Positions 14,987 through 17,144 of a DNA stretch of 17,144 nt are shown here, piece by piece. The DNA is from JBKBRC01 sp046292345 (GTDB taxonomy: Bacteria; Bacteroidota; Rhodothermia; Rhodothermales; Rubricoccaceae). The stretch's first letter is position 1; the number at the start of each line of letters is the position of its first letter. A program made the position numbers and the translations under genes. The stretch is from NCBI GenBank assembly GCA_046292345.1, contig JBKBRC010000046.1, positions 1 through 17,144 of the forward strand, in the 5' to 3' direction. The notes below the pieces were generated by a model, which was not told the DNA's origin, ran no database searches, and saw nothing but the letters and a program-made list of their open reading frames with translations.

Positions 14987-16402
14987 TTAGTGCGCGTTCT
15001 CGTGCACGAAGCCCTTCGTGACCGTCATGGCCATGATCTTGAGGTCGAGCGCGAGCGTCCAGTTCTGGATGTAGTACAGGTCGTACTCGATGCGCTTCTC
15101 GAGGCTCGTGTTGCCGCGCCAGCCGTTGACCTGCGCCCAGCCCGTAATGCCGGCCTTCATCTTGTGGCGCAGCATGTAGCGCGGGATCTCGCGGCGGAAG
15201 CCCTCGATGAAGACGGGCCGCTCGGGCCGCGGGCCGACGACCGACATGTCGCCGCGGAGCACGTTCCTGAACTGCGGCAGCTCGTCGAGGCTGGTGCGGC
15301 GCAGAAAGGCGCCGACGCGCGTGGCGCGGTTCTCGCCGGGCCTGGACCACACGGCGCCGGTCTTGGCCTCAGCGTCTACGGGCATCGAGCGGAACTTGAG
15401 CATCTCGAACGTCTGCCCGTTGAGGCCCATCCGCGTCTGGCGGTAGAGGACCGGCCCCGGAGAGGACAGCTTGACGGCGACCGCGATGACGGCCATCAGG
15501 GGCGCGAGCAGCACGAGCACGGCGGCGCTGAAGCCGATGTCGATCGCGCGCTTGGCGAAGCGGGCGAAGTTGAACGGCGCCTCGTCGATGAGGTGGATCA
15601 CCGGCAGGCCGTCCACGTCCGAGACGCGGCTGTTGAGCAGCAGATCGAGGTGGAACAGGTCCGGCACGAGGCACAGGTGCGCCGTGCGCGTGGCGACGGC
15701 CTCGGCGACGGCCTCGATCTTGGCCGCGGCCGAGAGCGGGAGGGCCGTGTAGACGAGGTGGACGTCGCCGAGGCGGTCGAGCACGTCGGCGATGTCGTCG
15801 ACGCGGCCGAGGTAGGGCGGGAAGTCCGGCGCGCCGCCGGCGATCTCGGCCACGGCCTCGGGCCCGCGGTCGTCGAGGAAGCCGCGCACCTCGATGCCCA
15901 TCCAGGGGAACTGCCGGAACGACTCGGCGAGGCGCTTGCCGGCCCGCCCGGCGCCGACGATGAGCACGTGCCGCACGTTGCGCCCGCGCAGGCGCGCCCG
16001 GCGCAGCGCCGTGTAGATCGCAAAGCGCAGCCCGACGAGCGCCGCCGACGAGAGCACGCCGAAGAGCAGCAGGTGCAGGCGCGAGAACGAGAACTCGCGG
16101 TAGAAGAACATCGCCGCGACCGACACGACGAGGCTCAGCCCGACCGCGCGCGCGACGCCGAACACGACGAGCGGCAGGCGCTGCGCGCGCCGCGTCTGGT
16201 ACAGCCCCGAGAGCAGCAGCGCGCCGCCCCACAGCACCACGACGAACGGCAGGAACGTCAGGTAGCGCTCGAGCGGGAGCCACTCCGGCGGCGTGAGCAC
16301 CTCGAAGCGCAGCCACCACGCCCCGATCCAGGCCGCGGCGATCAAGACCAGGTCGGCGGCGAAGAGGGAGCGCTGGAGCGCGAGGCTGCGTTCGCGGAGC
16401 AT
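14987..16402 (-). CDS. Undecaprenyl-phosphate sugar-1-phosphate transferase (WcaJ-like)
   Basis: A 471-residue polyisoprenyl-phosphate hexose-1-phosphate transferase. It adds the first sugar phosphate (often glucose or galactose) from a nucleotide sugar onto undecaprenyl phosphate, starting exopolysaccharide or O-antigen units. Four membrane helices lie within residues 12-130. A Rossmann-like CoA-binding domain follows (RHVLIVGAGRAGKRLAESF, 144-162). The catalytic domain starts near residue 280 with a reentrant helix (AIDIGFSAAVLVLLAPLMAV), then SPGPVLYRQTRMGLNGQTF, KFRSM, and the catalytic Asp-Glu in TSLDELPQ (373-374). The end has GDMSVVGPRPERPVF and KAGITGWAQVNGWRG. ATG 16402 gives the standard N-terminus; the open frame upstream is shadow. 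The substrate sugar cannot be read from sequence. No other polysaccharide genes are in the window. Confidence 0.96.
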   Translation of the reverse strand: MLRERSLALQRSLFAADLVLIAAAWIGAWWLRFEVLTPPEWLPLERYLTFLPFVVVLWGGALLLSGLYQTRRAQRLPLVVFGVARAVGLSLVVSVAAMFFYREFSFSRLHLLLFGVLSSAALVGLRFAIYTALRRARLRGRNVRHVLIVGAGRAGKRLAESFRQFPWMGIEVRGFLDDRGPEAVAEIAGGAPDFPPYLGRVDDIADVLDRLGDVHLVYTALPLSAAAKIEAVAEAVATRTAHLCLVPDLFHLDLLLNSRVSDVDGLPVIHLIDEAPFNFARFAKRAIDIGFSAAVLVLLAPLMAVIAVAVKLSSPGPVLYRQTRMGLNGQTFEMLKFRSMPVDAEAKTGAVWSRPGENRATRVGAFLRRTSLDELPQFRNVLRGDMSVVGPRPERPVFIEGFRREIPRYMLRHKMKAGITGWAQVNGWRGNTSLEKRIEYDLYYIQNWTLALDLKIMAMTVTKGFVHENAH

Positions 16403-16428
16403 ACCGGACAGGCGGGCGGACGGGCCGT

Positions 16429-16435
16429 CAAGATA
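16429..16435 (-). promoter_or_regulatory. TATCTTG, possible -7 element of the sugar transferase
   Basis: TATCTTG on the minus strand begins exactly 33 nt before the ATG at 16402, the same offset as TATCTTTT before purQ. It partly fits the Bacteroidota -7 consensus TAnnTTTG. No TTG box is seen 19-21 nt upstream. Confidence 0.4.
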
Positions 16436-16564
16436 TGTTTTCGGCTCCTGACCGGCCGTGACGTTTTTCGTACCCGATGCTTCATGGCCCGACGCGCTCC
16501 TGCGGCGCCCGTCGGGCGGGGCGCTCGGCGCAGAACAGCCGGGGGCGCCTGCGAGGCGGCCCTG

Positions 16565-16620
16565 CGGGGCAGCCCTGCGGCGCACCCTACGGGGCAGCCC
16601 TGCGGCGCACCCTACGGGGC
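16565..16620. repeat. 25-bp tandem repeat, two copies plus six bases
   Basis: 16565-16589 and 16590-16614 are identical 25-bp units, and 16615-16620 begins a third. Each unit is itself two diverged halves of about 12-13 bp beginning CCCT(G/A)CGG. The second copy contains the stop codon of the racemase gene (16612-16614). The rest of the 209-bp gap 16403-16611 is GC-rich with no gene seen. Confidence 0.88.
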
Positions 16621-17144
16621 GAAAGGACGCAGCTTTTCCGGGTGCACCGCGCGGATGAGCGCGCGCGCGAGCGCGCGCGTCGAGCTGACGAGCGGGACGC
16701 CGTGCACGCGTGGCTCGGGCAGGGCAAGCGGGAGCTCGGTGCAGCCGAGGATGACGGCCTCGGCGCCGCGCGCGGCCAGGTGCGCGGTCGCGTCGAGCAG
16801 GGCCGCGCGCGCCTCGGGCGCCGGCGGCGCCGACTGCGCCTTGAGGCCCCATGCCGGGTCGAAGATGGCCGCCTGCACGCGCGCCTGAGCGTCCGCGTCG
16901 GGGACGAGCGCCTCGAGCCCGGCCTGCTCGAGCCCGACCTGGTGAAGCCGGTTGCGCACGGACGAGTCGGTCGCCAGAATCCCGATGCGGCGCGCGCCCG
17001 GGGCGGCCTCCGGCAGATGCGCTACAATCGCCTCGACGATGTGCACGAGGCGGAGGCGGCGGCCCTCGGCGGCGAGCGCCGCCTCGAGCGCGCCGTAGAG
17101 CGCGGGCGCGTGTGCCGTGTTGCAGGGCACGCCGGCCACGGCGC
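16612..17144 (-). CDS. Aspartate/glutamate racemase family protein (5' end missing)
   Basis: The last 177 codons of a gene that enters from the right edge. Two catalytic-cysteine motifs are visible: VPCNTAHA at the start of the visible part and GCTELPL about 130 residues later, the arrangement of the Asp/Glu/hydantoin racemase family. Family members are about 230 residues, so roughly 50-75 N-terminal residues are missing. They interconvert L- and D-amino acids without cofactor, using the two cysteines as bases. PCNTAH with GCTELP fits the aspartate racemase/YgeA-like branch better than MurI. The product would be cytosolic. The stop codon lies within the 25-bp tandem repeat, so the last residues (RPFAP) may have been altered by the repeat's arrival. 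The sugar transferase follows 209 nt downstream on the same strand, with its own promoter candidate. Confidence 0.9.
   Translation of the reverse strand, partial: AVAGVPCNTAHAPALYGALEAALAAEGRRLRLVHIVEAIVAHLPEAAPGARRIGILATDSSVRNRLHQVGLEQAGLEALVPDADAQARVQAAIFDPAWGLKAQSAPPAPEARAALLDATAHLAARGAEAVILGCTELPLALPEPRVHGVPLVSSTRALARALIRAVHPEKLRPFAP

Noticed and set aside
16659..16680. Alternating GC palindrome-like stretch
   Set aside because: It is within the racemase coding sequence (ALARALIRA) and is explained by GC-rich Ala/Arg codons.

Overview
The window is very GC-rich (I estimate above 70%) and gene-dense, with short or overlapping gene junctions, GTG starts and almost no Shine-Dalgarno-like sequence ahead of starts. 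These traits, a complete-looking Bat (aerotolerance) gene set, a DUF58 protein, a 6-bladed beta-propeller lipoprotein preceded by a tiny Cys-rich secreted peptide, and a WcaJ-type sugar transferase point to the Bacteroidota/Rhodothermota side of the tree. A high-GC Rhodothermales or Rubricoccaceae relative is my best guess. This placement is inference, not a database result.

Left block (1-8470, all on the minus strand, read right to left): one operon-like run of DUF58 protein, signal-peptide/one-TM protein with a DUF4381-like tail, SIR2-family NAD-dependent deacylase, BatA (VWA), BatB (VWA) fused in frame to a BatC-like TPR protein, a second small TPR protein, BatD, and a BatE-like TPR protein cut by the window edge. 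Most gaps are 1-35 nt. The odd points are the SIR2 deacylase inside the set, the absence of a MoxR ATPase gene in front of DUF58, and a G10 homopolymer exactly where batB and the TPR gene are joined. One base fewer would restore two separate genes with an ordinary stop-start junction.

Middle block (8471-11151, plus strand): divergent yceI, then purQ overlapping a SRPBCC-fold gene by four bases, then a small lipoprotein. A strong hairpin plus T-rich tail lies between yceI and purQ.

Right block (11165-17144, minus strand): an aspartate/glutamate racemase-family gene (5' end outside the window), a polyprenyl-phosphate sugar-1-phosphate transferase, a Cys-rich secreted mini-protein translationally coupled (ATGA) to a beta-propeller lipoprotein, and an ABC-F ATPase. 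The mini-protein has AT-richer codons than everything around it and sits behind a candidate promoter whose spacer holds a run of nine G. This pair is the best candidate for a little-described, possibly phase-variable surface system. Short tandem duplications (15, 18 and 25 bp units) recur across the window, mostly in multiples of three inside proteins.

No RNA genes, insertion sequences or CRISPR arrays were seen. No gene-free stretch exceeds 300 bases; the longest are 14789-14986 and 16403-16611, both described below.
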